Positions 11,946 through 23,414 of a DNA stretch of 64,000 nucleotides are shown here, in pieces (the first letter of the stretch is position 1; the number at the start of each line of letters is the position of its first letter). Origin of the DNA: Dactylorhiza incarnata (Eukaryota; Streptophyta; Magnoliopsida; Asparagales; Orchidaceae); NCBI GenBank assembly GCA_033032865.1, contig JAWHQI010000019.1, forward strand, positions 17,340,001-17,404,000. The letters run 5' to 3'. The translations under genes were made by a program, and so were the position numbers. Below the pieces are notes generated by a model that saw nothing but the letters and a program-made list of their open reading frames with translations, was not told the DNA's origin and ran no database searches.

Positions 11946-12313
11946 CCTCATCAAGTGAGCCACATCTAGTTAAGAAGAATATATTATCCACACTCATAAA
12001 ATTTATATCTGCTAAAGGCAAAGGGGTTATAGAAGCAAATAAAGATGTTTCAAGCAAGTCTGTTAAGAATAAGAGAATTCAGAAGAATTCGTCGAAGGAA
12101 GCACGACGAAAAGATTCAAATTTGTCGAACGGAGATCGACGAAAACTGAATACAGATTTTCAGTATAGTTATTACATGGACGGCGCTCGACGAAGTCATG
12201 TACATTCGTTGAACGACGATCGACGAATTTACCCCAATTTGTCGAACAGAAACTATACACAGAAATTCAGGAATTCTAATTCTAAACACACTAAAAATCT
12301 TTTTACTGAATGA
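11946..12313 (+). pseudogene. Copia-B gag, part 2 (C-terminal tail) containing the word island
   Basis: Once the solo LTR and one TSD copy are set aside, the gag tail continues here and stays open for about 120 codons to a TGA at 12311, although with a shifted frame relative to part 1. The region 12063-12250 encodes repeated Ser-Asn-Gly-Asp-Arg-Arg-like stretches (SNGDRRK, NDDRRIYPNLSNRN) because the DNA words TTCGTCGAA and GTCGAACGG are embedded in coding sequence. Such words are otherwise seen in LTRs. No catalytic motif is present. The segment separates capsid/zinc knuckle from protease. Confidence 0.6.
12063..12250 (+). repeat. Word island at the gag-pol junction of Copia-B
   Basis: At least eight TTCGTCGAA/TCGACGAA-type words lie in under 200 bp, for example AATTCGTCGAAGG, TTTGTCGAACGG and GCGCTCGACGAAG. 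They belong to the same word family as the islands in this element's LTRs, partly in the opposite orientation. Confidence 0.75.
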
Positions 12314-12448
12314 ATTATACCTCTAAGGAGATATCATCCACAAGGCTATAAGGATCAGCCTGAAATGTCCTTTATTTCTGAATAATGTGGACAAACAAAT
12401 GGACCCATGGTAGTCTGGGTCAAAAACAACTAGTTTATTTTTCCGTCT

Positions 12449-12690
12449 TTGCAGGTACACAGCTATCCAAGGATAAAAGAATATTGGTACTTGAATAGTG
12501 GATGCTCAAAACATATGACAGGAAACAAGGCCAACCTAAACAATTATAAGGCAAAGCTTGGACCCAAAGTTGTCTTTGGAGACTCCAACTATGGACAGAC
12601 AAAGGGTATGGACAATTCAAAGTTGGAGCAGTCACATTCAAAGAAGTATCTTATGTCAAAGGTCTCAAGCACAACCTCATCAGCATAAGC
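12449..12690 (+). pseudogene. Copia-B protease, active-site Asp lost
   Basis: The block EYWYLNSGCSKHMTGNK corresponds to the retropepsin start of Copia pol, normally WYLDSGCSRHMTG. The catalytic Asp reads Asn (AAT) here. A glycine-aspartate block (VVFGDSNYG) follows, then the frame breaks and ends at 12687. Retropepsin would cut the gag-pol polyprotein. With the Asp gone the copy cannot be active. The stretch 12691-12840 continues as degenerate linker with stops. Confidence 0.85.
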
Positions 12691-12839
12691 TAGTTATGTG
12701 ATGAAGGTTATCAGGTAACCTTTAACCCTTCCCAATGTCTTATTACCAATAATAAAACAAAAATGTATTATCTGGTATTAGACAAGGAAACATTTATCTT
12801 GTCAATTTTGACTCTGCCAATACTTACATCTGTCTATTT

Positions 12840-14896
12840 AATTCAATAAGTAAGACAAATGAACTATGACATAAAAGGCTAGGAAACATTAACCTTAGAA
12901 CTATCTCTAAGCTTTCTAAGGACAACCTTGTCAGAGGACTGCCTTCTGGTTCATACAAGAAGGAAGGACTTTGTAGGGCTTGTCAGTTAGGTAAGCAAAC
13001 TAGAAGTAGTTTCAAATCTTTATCCAATAGTGATTCACCAAGGATTATGTACTTATTGCATTTAGCTTTTTTTGGACCTACTGCTATACAGAGCTTAGGA
13101 GGGAAGCATTATTCTCCAGTTATTGTAGATGACTTCTCAAGATTCACTTGGGTGTTCTTTCTTAGGAACAAGTCTGACACATTCAAAGTTCTAACAGACT
13201 TTCTCAGGTCCATCAAGACTGAGTACTTTACTGTAGTTGCATTGATCAGAAGTGATCATGGCACTGAGTTTGAGTCTCTTCTGATGAGAGAATTCTGTGA
13301 AAAAGAAGGGATCATGCAGTGTTTCTCTGCTCCTAGAAGCCCTCAACAAAATGGGGTAGCTGAAAGGAAAAATAGAACATTAATTGAATCAACAACTACA
13401 TTGCTTGCTGATGCTCATTTGCCACTCTCCTTTTGGGCAGATGCAGTGAACACAGCAAATTATGTGTTGAACAGAAGCCTGATACATAAGCTTAAGGGTA
13501 AGACTCCCTATGAACTACTCAAGAATAAAAAGCCTAAGGTTAGCTATTTTAAGATTTTTGGTTGTAAATGCTATGTGCATAACAATGATAAGAAATATCT
13601 AAGGAATTTTGAAGCTAAGGCAGCTGAAGGCATATTCCTTGGATACTCTCTATCTAGTAAGGCATATAGAGTAAACAACAAATCTACTCTTAAAATAGAG
13701 GAGTCCATGCATGTTTCTTTTGATGAAACTAACCTATTGAATGAGGAGAGGAATACCATTTCTACCATAAATACCTTGCAGGTATCAGATTTATGTGGAG
13801 AGCTAAGTGAGCTAAATCTAGAGAAAAGAGTTTCTTCACCTCCAACAACTCAAACACTTGAAGATAATGAAGAGGAAGATCATCCAGAAGATCTTGCTGA
13901 CAAGTCAATTCAAGTGACAGCTGATCAAATTCCCCAAGAAGATATCATTGCTGAACCAACTCCAACTGTTGACCACATCACAGTTAGAGATCATCCAATA
14001 TCACAAGTAATTGGAGATATTTCAGCAGGTGTACAAACAAGGCATCAACTACACCAAAATGAGATGCATACTTGTTTCCTATCACAAGTTGAACCTCAAA
14101 TTATAACAAATGCAGAACAAGATCCAAATTGGATTCTTGCAATGCAAGAGGAGCTCAACAAGTCTGAAAGGAATAAGGTTTGGGATTTGGTTCCAAGACC
14201 AAAGGGCTATCCAGTTATTGGCACTAAATGGGTCTTCAGGAACAAGCTAGATGAACAAGGCAACATTGTGAGAAATAAAGCAAGACTGGTAGCCCAAGGT
14301 TATTCACAGGAAGAAGGGATTGATTATGATCAGACCTTTGCTCCTGTTGCAAGACTTGAAGCAATCAGAATCTTTCTTGCATTTGCTGCATATAAAAAGT
14401 TCAAAGTATTTCAAATGGATGTGAAGAGTGCATTCTTAAATGGAGAAATTAAAGAAGAAGTCGATGTGGAACAACCACCAGGTTTCATCTCTCCAACTCA
14501 ACCCTCTTTTGTATTTAAGCTTAAGAAAGCTCTTTATGGTTTCAAACAAGTTCCTAGAGCATGGTATGAGACTTTAGCTAGTTTTCTTTTGGAAAACAAT
14601 TTTTGTAGAGACATAGTAGATTAAACCCTATTTTTCAAAATACATAAAAATCAAACTTTGCTAGTTCAAATATATGTAGATGACATTATTTTTGGCTCTA
14701 TTGATTCAAATTTGTGCAAAATATTTTCTAATCTAATGCAATCTAAATTCGAAATGAGTAGTATGAGTGAGCTATCATACTTCCTTGGTCTTCAAGTGAA
14801 GCAAACTCCAAATGGAATCTTCATATCCCAATCTAAGTATGCTAAGGAATTAGTGAAAAGATTTGGTATGTCTGATTCTTCCACCATGAAAACACC
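12840..14896 (+). pseudogene. Copia-B integrase and reverse transcriptase, interrupted
   Basis: The GAG-pre-integrase/HHCC region begins near 12866 ([16 protein letters not shown], then CRACQLGK). A stop stands in place of the usual Trp, and the second His reads Asn. The integrase core is open from 13047 to 14624, with first Asp in [12 protein letters not shown] (13128), second in SDHGTEFES (about 13250) and Glu in NGVAERKNR (about 13360). RT starts near 14110 with [24 protein letters not shown] and [14 protein letters not shown] stop at 14624 interrupts it, then YVDDIIFGS (about 14672) and SYFLGLQVKQ follow. The sequence stops in MKTPV at the solo LTR (14897). Integrase inserts the cDNA and RT makes it. 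Damage is light compared with older elements here. Confidence 0.93.
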
Positions 14897-16868
14897 TGTA
14901 ACGCCTTAATTTCAATAAAATGAATTTGGGGTGCGTTTAGCGGTGTTTGGGGTGCGGATAGGAGTGGTCTGCGGATAGTCTTGGGCTAGGGTTTTGTTAA
15001 AACCCCAAACCCCTCCCTCTCATTCCCGACCTCCCTCCCCGACCTCCCTCTTTCTCGTTCTTTTTGGAGCAACCGCAAAAACCCCCCTCCCGATCTCCCT
15101 CTCTCTCATCGGCAAGGAGGAGCCGCTCGAGCCCTCTCCACCCCTCTCAGTCTAGGGCTGCTACAAAGGGAGACTGCAAGCCGCAGCGTAAGCTTGGAGC
15201 GTCGTTTAGCGACTCGAAGCGTCGAGTGGAGGCCGGATCTGCAAAGAGGACAGCCATCTTGAACGTGCTCCATGGTTCAGAAGCGACGTCGAAGGGTAAC
15301 GATCTCTTCTACCCTCATTTGGACGTGTCCTAGTCCTTTACCGTGCATCGTTGAGGCCCCTACCCAAAAGGGTGAGGTCGTGGCCTCCGACGGGTCGATT
15401 CGTGTTATCCCCGTCAAATCTTGCATACATGTAGAGTCCATGCGTGAAATGGACGTAGGCGCGCTGTGTGAAGCCCATCCGAGATGGATCGTCCGGATTG
15501 GTGATGCTTTTTGATATTATGCGCGCCTGGGGAAAACTCCGTGTTGATATCCTGCTTCGTAGGACTAGAGGGTGCTACTGCATGCGCAGTAATGCCTGGG
15601 GGTGTGCCCCGGGGAGCACCCAAAGTTAGAAACAGAAATGGAGTTTCTGTTCACTACCGTCGGCGTTAGCGTTATCGCCGAGCGGTAGCTCCCATACTTG
15701 GTTCTGGTGAATTTGTGCGTTCTGAGGCAGTGGGAGTGCTACTGCATGTGCAGCAATGCCTGAGGGTGTGCCCCGGGAAGCACCCACAGCTAGAAGCCAA
15801 AATAGGGTTTCTGTGCGCTATCGCCAGGCGTTAGCGTTAACGCCGGCGATAGCTCCCAGACTGAGTTCTGGTGATGTTGTTGTGCCCACCGTTGAGAGGA
15901 CCTGAGGCCTGTGTGCCCGAACTGTGAGGGTGTCCTGGTGGATGACTTAGCGGCCCGTAGAGCCGGCTAATTGAGAATACCTGGGCTGAGGGGACGCCAT
16001 ACCCGCTCTTCGTGTTGTACAACGAGAGCTGTGAACAATGGGCATTTGGCGAACCTGAAACCGCACCATCGCAGCACCTGATTAGTAAGTCTCGTACAAC
16101 ATGTCAGGAAGCAATGGGAAAGAGTCTTCAGACTATGGGATGTTCACAATTAAAGCACGGGAGAGACCTGGTATTTGGGCCACCGACTTTATCCTCGAAG
16201 GGCAAAGCCATTAAGAGTGGATGGTGGTGGAAGGAGGAGTACACCAAAGAGTGCCTGAGAGCACGAGACGTGGAGGCCATTCCCACGTTTGTGATTGATG
16301 CATATGTATGAATTGTTTTGGGCAGCGTTAGCCGCCTCATTCTGCTATATATATATATATGCTGTGATGCTCTTGCAGGGATGAGAAACTGCCACCCCCT
16401 CGAAGGGGTGGGGTCGTTATAATTTGGTCAGCCGTAGCTGACCGTTGCCCTGTTTTGCCACCGTTTCTGGTGGGCTTGTTGTACAGGTGCTGGACCGAGC
16501 GGGAACATAGCGGGCTGAAGCCCCTGCGCTGCTGCGGCCCTTGAAGGCCTTTTGATGTTCTTTTGCTTTTCATGTATGGTCGGCCTGCGCGCCGATGTTG
16601 GTAATTTGCAAGGCCGTCGTGCCTAAATTTTGTGTTGTAAAACATTTATTCCAAAGTAATAGTAGTGGACATACCCGGGTTCGGGTTTTGTGGTTTATAT
16701 GTCTTGTCTCTCTCTTTTGCTTCCGCATAGAATGCTCTGAGTTAGGTTCGTTGTTTAGGGTCGTTCGATATTTTAATTAAGTGACATTCCCGTTTGTTTT
16801 GTATTATATGGCGTGGGGACCCGGCCGGACCTTCTGTTATATGCTCCCGAACGGATGAGGATGTTACA
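14897..16868. mobile_element. Solo LTR of a gypsy-type (chromovirus-like) element
   Basis: 1972 bp, TGTAACGCC...GATGTTACA, flanked by ACACC at 14892-14896 and 16869-16873, inside the RT/RNase H region of Copia-B. The TGTAACGCC start equals that of the chromovirus 3' LTR at 42546. It has a CT-rich leader-like part (14995-15160), a 164-bp tandem duplication with hairpins (15572-15890) and an AT run near 16344. No protein-coding interior remains. Short open frames here (15064-16645) have no recognisable product. Confidence 0.93.
15572..15899. repeat. 164-bp tandem duplication carrying hairpins in the solo LTR
   Basis: Two units start at 15572 and 15736 (GTGCTACTGCATG). Each has a small dyad (TACTGC-ATGC-GCAGTA in unit 1), the block GGTGTGCCCCGGG and a larger dyad. 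In unit 1 the large dyad is CTACCG/CGGTAG (15654-15688). In unit 2 it is GCTATCGCC/GGCGATAGC (15817-15825 with 15845-15853). The inner GCGTTAGCGTTA is shared. Stem bases differ between units yet stay paired. Confidence 0.8.
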
Positions 16869-17610
16869 ACACCCATGCCCTCAAATGCTGTTGTTGATAA
16901 TGATGTATCAGGGAAACCTGTTGATTCAAAAGTATATAGAGCAATTGTTGGCTCACTACTTTATTTAACAGCTAGTAGGCCTGACATATTGTTTGCTACC
17001 TATATTTGTGCTAGGTTTCAAGTTAACCCCAAAGAATCTCACTTAATTTTATTAAAAAGAATTTTGAGATATATAAAGGGTTGCCCTAATCTAGGACTTT
17101 GGTATCCAACAACATCTAAATTTGAATTAACTGGATTCTCAGATTCAGATTATGCTGGATGCAGAGTAGACAGGAAAAGCACATCAGGAACTTGTCAGTT
17201 TCTTGGTGATAGGCTTGTGTCTTGGTTTTGTAAAAAGCAGACATCTGTGTCTACATCAACAGCTGAAGCTGAATACATGGCTGCTGGCAGTTGCTGCTCA
17301 CAGATGTTGTGGATACAAAATTAACTTCTAGACTATGGTGTCAACTTAAATAATTCAACTATATTTTGTGATAATACAAGTGCAATATCTATAGCACAAA
17401 ATCCAGTTCTCCATAGTATAGTAGGAGTAAATCATAGAAATTAGGCACCACTTCCTTAGGGATAATGTGGATAAAAATAAAAATTACCTACAATTTATTT
17501 CTACTGATTTACAAAGAGCTGACATTTTCACCAAGCCCTTGGATGAAAAGAAGCATATCTTCTTTATAAATCAAATAGGAATGATAGATGGAGATTCAAT
17601 CTGTTAAAAA
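16869..17610 (+). pseudogene. Copia-B RNase H domain
   Basis: This continues pol after the solo LTR: YRAIVGSLLYLTASRPDI, CARFQVNPKESH and LKRILRYIKG are the connection. The RNase H landmarks are SDSDYAGCRVDRKSTSG (about 17140), STAEAEYMAA (about 17260) and FCDNTSAISIAQNP (about 17370). RNase H removes the RNA template during cDNA synthesis. A stop after LWIQN (17322) and later stops and shifts break the C-terminus, where HHFLRD-like and TKPL-like ends are only partly legible up to about 17610. Confidence 0.92.
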
Positions 17611-17635
17611 TTAAAATGTCTATTTATCCCCTCAA

Positions 17636-17775
17636 TTCGTCGAACGGAGGACGACGAATTTGAATCATTTGTCGAACGGCGGTCGACAAAACCTGTGAAC
17701 TTCAGAATCGATAAAGAAAATTTCACCCGTCGAACGGTGGTCGACGAAAAAGATATTTTTGTCGAACGACGTCAG
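17636..17775 (+). repeat. Word island between pol and the extra ORF of Copia-B
   Basis: TTCGTCGAACGG, GGACGACGAATTTG, TTTGTCGAACGGCGGTCGAC, CCGTCGAACGG and TTTTGTCGAACGACG occur within 140 bp, non-coding. It is the same word family as the LTR islands, placed about 190-320 bp upstream of the extra ORF start. A pyrimidine-rich stretch with a possible splice acceptor (CTCTCTTGCAAG, about 17942-17952) precedes the ATG. Confidence 0.7.
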
Positions 17776-17958
17776 ACGGAGACCTAAAGTCTTTTCGACT
17801 TCTGCTTTTATTAGGTTTTTGCCAAACGCCGCTCCTCAAATGCGCCCCCTTCTCCGATCTACATAATCTCTTTTTCTATTTCTTAATAGATTGCGCCTAC
17901 AGAAATCGTTTCCCTCCAGTTCTCCTCTGCACTTGATCTTTCTCTCTTGCAAGTACAA

Positions 17959-20741
17959 ATGGCGATTTCTCAAGCCGCGCTCTACTCGATGAAGTTCGAT
18001 GTCGGGTTTGACATCGACATGGAATCTTTCGCACAATCAGACCAAGTCGTCAAGGATATTCTTCAACTTTTCGAAGAGCAACAGTTAAAGAAGTTAATGA
18101 GCATGAGGATAAAGCTGCACACAACTGAAATTAAGGAATGGTGTTTTACGGCTAAGCCAGATGATGAAAGTCTAACAGGAACCATCTCAGGACATCAAGT
18201 CTCTCTTACCCCTACCATTCTATCTGAGGTTTTTGGTTTTGTGAATGGTGATGATGAGTTAGAGCTAAGCTCTGTTGAAAATGGTGAAGCATTGATTAAA
18301 ATGGGTCATTCCACTGGAAACCCTAATCATCTGCTTAAGAAAAACTTATCTTTGGAATATAAGTTTCTTTCTGATATTGTTGGAAAAGTGTTGTTAGGGA
18401 AAACAACAGGTCATGATTATATTAATAGGCACCAATTTATGTTGATGGTGGCCTTAATGGAAAAGAAGAAAGTGAACTGGGGATCCATTCTCTTTGGATT
18501 GATTAAGAAGAAAATATCTAAGGAAAATGTCTGCTTTGGAAGAATTATAGGAATTGTATTGCAGGAAAGACACCAAGACCTTCTGGTCTCTCCTAAGGTG
18601 ACCATTAATGCTAGCAAGAAGCTGACCTCAGCTCTCTTTGCTAAATGGGACATGGTGTTTACCAAGAAGAACCCAGGAGCAGCTACACAGAAGAAAACTT
18701 TTGAAGGCACAAGGACTGATCCAGTCACTCCCTCAACCCTTCTAGAAGCTCCTTCTCCTCCTCCTCTTGTTTCTTCTCCTCCTCTCCCATCTCCACCTCA
18801 AAATATTTCCCCTGCACAATCTCCACCTCCAAATTCTCCCACACTCATTGATGACATTCCATCCTCATCTACCCTTCTACCTCCTCACACTTCTCCACCT
18901 CCATCTCCCATGCATGATGACCATCATTCACCCATCCATCACTCTTGCCCTATTCATTCTGACATCCCTCAACAACATGCCAATGTTGCAAACATCTTTG
19001 TACCAACTTCCATTCCATCCACTTCTTAACCATCCTCATCTTATCCACCTGAAATGCTATTTCTACATTTCCAAACTGTTGCAGATCAAATTCTTGACTA
19101 CATTGTCCCCAAGAAAGATCAAATCCTGGATGCAAAACTTGCTCCAGTCCATAACATTCTTTCTACTCTTGACTCCACCTTGGATGCAAAAATTGCTCCA
19201 ATTCTCCAAGCAATTTCTGAACTATCTTCCAAAATATCTTCAATTCCTTCCTCTCCTTCTGTCCCTTCTTCTAGGGGCCTAGATTCAGGTCTCCCTGAAG
19301 CTAGGCAGGGGAGATGCCTTATGAACAAGCTCCAGAAGCTCCTGTTGAAGAGGCCATAGTTTTTGTTGAAGATACATCTCTAGTTTCAGAGGATACAGTT
19401 GTTATTGAAGATACAGTTCAAATTTTTGATTTAGAAATGTTTGATTTGGTTGAAGCATCTGAATTTCCAGTCATAGAAAAGACAAATAATATCTACATTC
19501 ATCCTTCTTTAGAAATTACTCATTTGCTGTCTAAGTTCAGTTCTATTTACTCAGTTATGCCAAAACATCAAGATTATTCTAGAACAATTGTTCCTTATAC
19601 TGCTCCTATTGATAAAATTTTGCTGAAAAAGATTATCAGCAGTTTTGCAGTTCAAAGTGCAGATCTAGTTCCAGTTTCAGTTCTAATTCAAAGTCATGCA
19701 AATGAATCAGTTGAAATTTCAGAGGAAATTATCAATAGTTTTGATGTTCCAATTTTTATCTTTGATGAATCACCAATTCCAGATTTTGATGATATTTGGA
19801 AAGCAGAAGATGAAGCTTTTGAAGCTGAAGAGCAAAAGAACAAAGCTCTGAAATTGGTCAATGAATTATATGATGATCCAATTCCCTCTTCTGACTCTGA
19901 TGAAGAAGACAATGATAGTGATTCTGATGATACTTTATCAAGGAAGAGAAAGAAAAGAAAGGCAAAGTCTTTGGCTATCCCCAAGACACCTAACCGAGAT
20001 AGTGATATTCCCTATTACATCCTTCATAACATCACTTTTGACAAAGATACCCCTCACTGGATGAAGTTCTCCAGAAATGAAATTAAGAGGAGAAAGAAAT
20101 TCAAGAAAACTGGTTATTATTCTGATAAGCCAGTTAGGTTTTATCCACCTCCACCTCCTCCTCCAGCAGGATCAGCAGGCTCAGCAGGACCTTCTTCTTC
20201 TTCTCAAAAGTTCACTAATCAGCAATCAAGTAAACCAGCTAACACAAGTGGTTATCAGAGTTCCTGGTCTTCAGGATTTTCTTCAACCCCTTCCAAGAAT
20301 GTTACTACAGAATATAAGCTTATTATATCTGATGGATCCTTGCACAGGAAAAGAAACATTCCTTTTGAAAAACCTTCATTGCAGGCTATTGATTCTGATG
20401 ATAGGCCTTTGTCCCCAGTGAATAGAGAAGTTGATGAATTAGCACAGATGGCTAGGTTCAAAGAGACAATTGCCTCAACTCAGATTAATAAGGCAAAAGC
20501 TGAAGGCAAAGACCATTCTCAGTTCTCAACCATGTCAGAGTACAGAAGAAAGGAGTTTGAAAAGTACAAATCAAAGAACTTTTTCAATGCTGAAGAATTC
20601 CTGATGCAGTACCCACAAGCAGTTGTTGTTCAAGCTAGAGCTCAGACTATTATTGGAGCTCAGGATCTCTACATAAGCAAGAAGATATCTGAAGATCCTA
20701 AGAGGAAAATCATCTTCAAACCTTCATCAGCAAAGAAGTGA
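17959..20741 (+). pseudogene. Copia-B extra ORF (aORF, env-like position) of SIRE-type element
   Basis: ATG 17959 is chosen as the first methionine after the acceptor-like TTGCAAG. The first 220 residues form a folded domain (LQLFEEQQLKKLM, EIKEWCF, FLSDIVGKVLLGKTTGHDYI, EKKKVNWGSILFGLIKKK). The same domain is encoded by Copia-C on the minus strand at about 36.9-37.6 kb. A Pro/Ser-rich linker follows (residues about 255-350), then an in-frame TAA at 19027 and a helical stretch with VPKKDQILDAKLAPV repeats. A one-base loss in the run CAGGGGAG near 19310 shifts the frame. The C-terminal half (19314-20741) is acidic, then basic (RKRKKRKAK), then Pro/Ser-rich. No transmembrane segment or signal peptide was recognised, so the env label reflects position only. 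Its function is unknown. Confidence 0.85.
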
Positions 20742-20929
20742 AAAAGGTTCAGACTTATCTATTCTATTATTGTTTAACATTTTGGTTGTAATGATTATGA
20801 ACTCAGAGCACTATTTTTACCCTATCTGCTGAAATGAATTCTCATTCTGTCAGATATATTTTTATGCTCTGTTGTTTATTTTTCTGTTGTATTTATTTGA
20901 TTGATTGTCAAATAGTATCCTAACCCAAA

Positions 20930-20940
20930 TATGGGGAGAT
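20930..20940 (+). other. Polypurine tract of Copia-B
   Basis: TATGGGGAGAT lies directly before the 3' LTR, the expected primer for plus-strand DNA synthesis. Confidence 0.8.
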
Positions 20941-22418
20941 TATTGGAACAACCCTATTACTGATTTGGGCTAGGATTACTATGTTTTAACTAAGGATCAA
21001 GTTGACCCCATTGTATAGTTTAAGGGTCAAGTTTTTAGGCTGTTAGAGTGGCTAGAACTTAAGGAAAATTTAAGTTCCCAGTGTTCGACAAATGTCGAGT
21101 GGCGTTCGACGAATGTCTAGCTTCGTTCGACGAATTATTCTCAGCAGACTGAAGTATTATGGCCAGTTCCAGCGCTCGACATTCTCTGAGTAGCGTTCGA
21201 CAAATGGCGAGCAGCGTTTGACGAATTCCACCCTGAGCTCGACAAATTTTGTATTAAAGCTCAGCTCGACAAATACAAGTCCAGATTATTTATATCAGTT
21301 ATTTGTCAACACTCTGAACACAGATCGACGACTCCAATGGATATATTCAATACATTTGGACGTATTCAAGACAGGTAAGTAAGGATATTATATTCTTTAA
21401 ATATATTCCTTATTTCCTTTGTTCCAAGACAAGGATAGCCATTGACAATTAATGCAAAAGAGTATTTCACGGCTAAGGAATTAAAGGACCTGACAAAAGT
21501 TGTTTTGTCTTTGTTGTTATTCCAAGAAAGAATTAAAGACAGATTATTCTATTCCAAAAATAGAATATATCAAGACAGACATTATTTGTCTTATCTCTCT
21601 CGACAGAATTCAAATTAACATTCTTTTCAGAATACAGAAAGATAACAACAAGGATAGAGAAAGAAAGAAGAAAAACATTCAGTCTATCATTCTCAAGTCT
21701 TCTTCTTCTTCCTCAAGCAGCACTCATCTTCTCTCTGAGAACATCATCTTCAAGATCCATCTCTCAGATATTCTGCTGCAAGTTCAAGTCTTCTACAAGA
21801 GCAACAAGGAATCTGAAGAACCTGTTCTTCCAGATTAATCTACTATAGAAGATTTGTGTCTTCAAGAGAAAGCTTCTCCAACATCTGTCAAATACTTCAA
21901 TCAGACAGGGGGAGCTTTACAATAAGTCCACTAGAGTCTTCTCTCAGCATCTTGACAGAGAAGAACACTATAACTCTGTATCACCTCTCTTGTACAGGGT
22001 TAATACTCCGTTCAAAAGTGTAGTTCCTTGGTGGCAAGACACCTCATCAATAAATCTAGTTGGTTTTGAGCACCTGATCAAAAGCTCTGTGGTGTGTGGA
22101 CACCTAATCAAAATCACCTTGGTGTTAGGGCACCTGATCAACCCTCCTAGTGGACTCCTACCAAAGGGTGGTAGAAGAGTGGACTACCCAGATTTATTGG
22201 GGAACCACTATAAATTCCTTGTGTCTTCTGTGTGTGTTTATTTCTTTGTGCTGTGCTGTGTGCTTTTATTTATTCAGTTATTCTGTTTATATGTTTCTCA
22301 CTCTGCTTACACTTATATATATAACACTATTTTAATTACACTATAAAACTAAGGAAAAGTTTTTAATACTCTATTCACCCCCCCTCTAGAGTAACTTAAG
22401 ATCTAACCTCCACTTTCA
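20941..22418 (+). repeat. Copia-B 3' LTR
   Basis: 1478 bp, near-identical to 7460-8940. The first dinucleotide reads TA instead of TG. The island, TATA-like region and CACCT repeats are conserved, and a CTT trinucleotide run is shorter than in the 5' copy. TSD CTCTG follows. Confidence 0.95.
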
Positions 22419-22423
22419 CTCTG

Positions 22424-23414
22424 CAAAAACATCATCTCTTACTAATCATTCAAATCATGCATATCTGTTTTGTTGAATCATGTCTTCTTTGTTTGCAAAT
22501 CCTATAATATTAAGCTTAAATGGTTGTGCAAAACTCAAGAATTAAGGCTTAATGAACATGGAGCTTTAATGAATATGAAACCCATGTTCTAAAATTTTAA
22601 CTTCCGTAACTTTTTTCGATATCTTCTCATCTCTTCACTTCATTAGACAGGCCTTACATTGCACAAACATAATTAAGCAAAATCGGAAGAGAAATCGAAA
22701 AAAATCTTGGCTATATGATTAAAATAAGCACAAAAATTCTAAAAAATCACTAAAAATATATTATTTTATATGTACTTCTCATTTTTGCATTTCTGCCTAT
22801 AATTGATTTTTGAAAAATTAAAATACAAAATTACAAAAGCCAAATTACAAAAAATATTTTTTCTTACTTCCATTCTTTGGTTATTTGTTTGATTTCTATT
22901 TCTATATGGAAAAATCAAATATAAAAATATAAAACAAAAACAAGTATCAAAAATTATTATTTTGAACTTAACTTTTCTATTTACATGTATCTTGCGAAAG
23001 GAAGATTTGGGCTATCATCCCATCACATCACCTAGTACCGGGCGAACCTCTCACAGGGTAGACCTTGGGAAGTCCAAGATCAAATTATAAGAGTTCAAAC
23101 TTTAAATTAAAATAATTTTTCAAAAATATCAAAAATACTGTATGGACTTTATTGTGAAACTCAAGCATGATTTAATCCATCATTTAGACCTTCTACAATG
23201 TTACAATTCATTCCTTCAAACTACTTTGAACATTGTTTGTATCATGCTTTGATACTTCTAAACACATGTGCATGAATTATATTGTTAAAGTTGTGTAGAA
23301 CCAAGCTTAGAATGCCTCTAAGTATGAGTAAATGTTTTATGTTTGATAATGATATTTATTCACTCACTTATTTTGGCAAAGTTTACATATGCTTTTAATC
23401 TAAGAATGCTTGCT
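22424..23414. other. AT-rich interior of Copia-A, no gene seen
   Basis: Continuation of Copia-A after the Copia-B insertion. The sequence is AT-rich, with no protein motif in any frame and one short GC-richer patch near 23030-23075. Confidence 0.5.

Larger units (their letters stand above)
7460..22418 (+). mobile_element. Copia-B: SIRE/Maximus-like Copia element nested in Copia-A
   Basis: LTRs lie at 7460-8940 and 20941-22418, with TSD CTCTG at 7455-7459 and 22419-22423. The order is primer site, gag, protease, integrase, RT, RNase H, extra ORF, polypurine tract and 3' LTR. A long extra ORF after pol is the hallmark of the SIRE/Maximus lineage. By eye the LTRs differ at only about 2-3% of positions, so this is a fairly recent insertion. 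It is interrupted twice by solo LTRs (10631-11940 and 14897-16868). Without those it would be about 11.7 kb. Stops and frameshifts in gag, protease, RT and the extra ORF make it inactive. Confidence 0.95.

Noticed and set aside
15064..16645. Several 60-100 codon open frames that might be host genes
   Set aside because: They lie wholly inside the solo LTR bounded by an exact TSD and show no protein motif.
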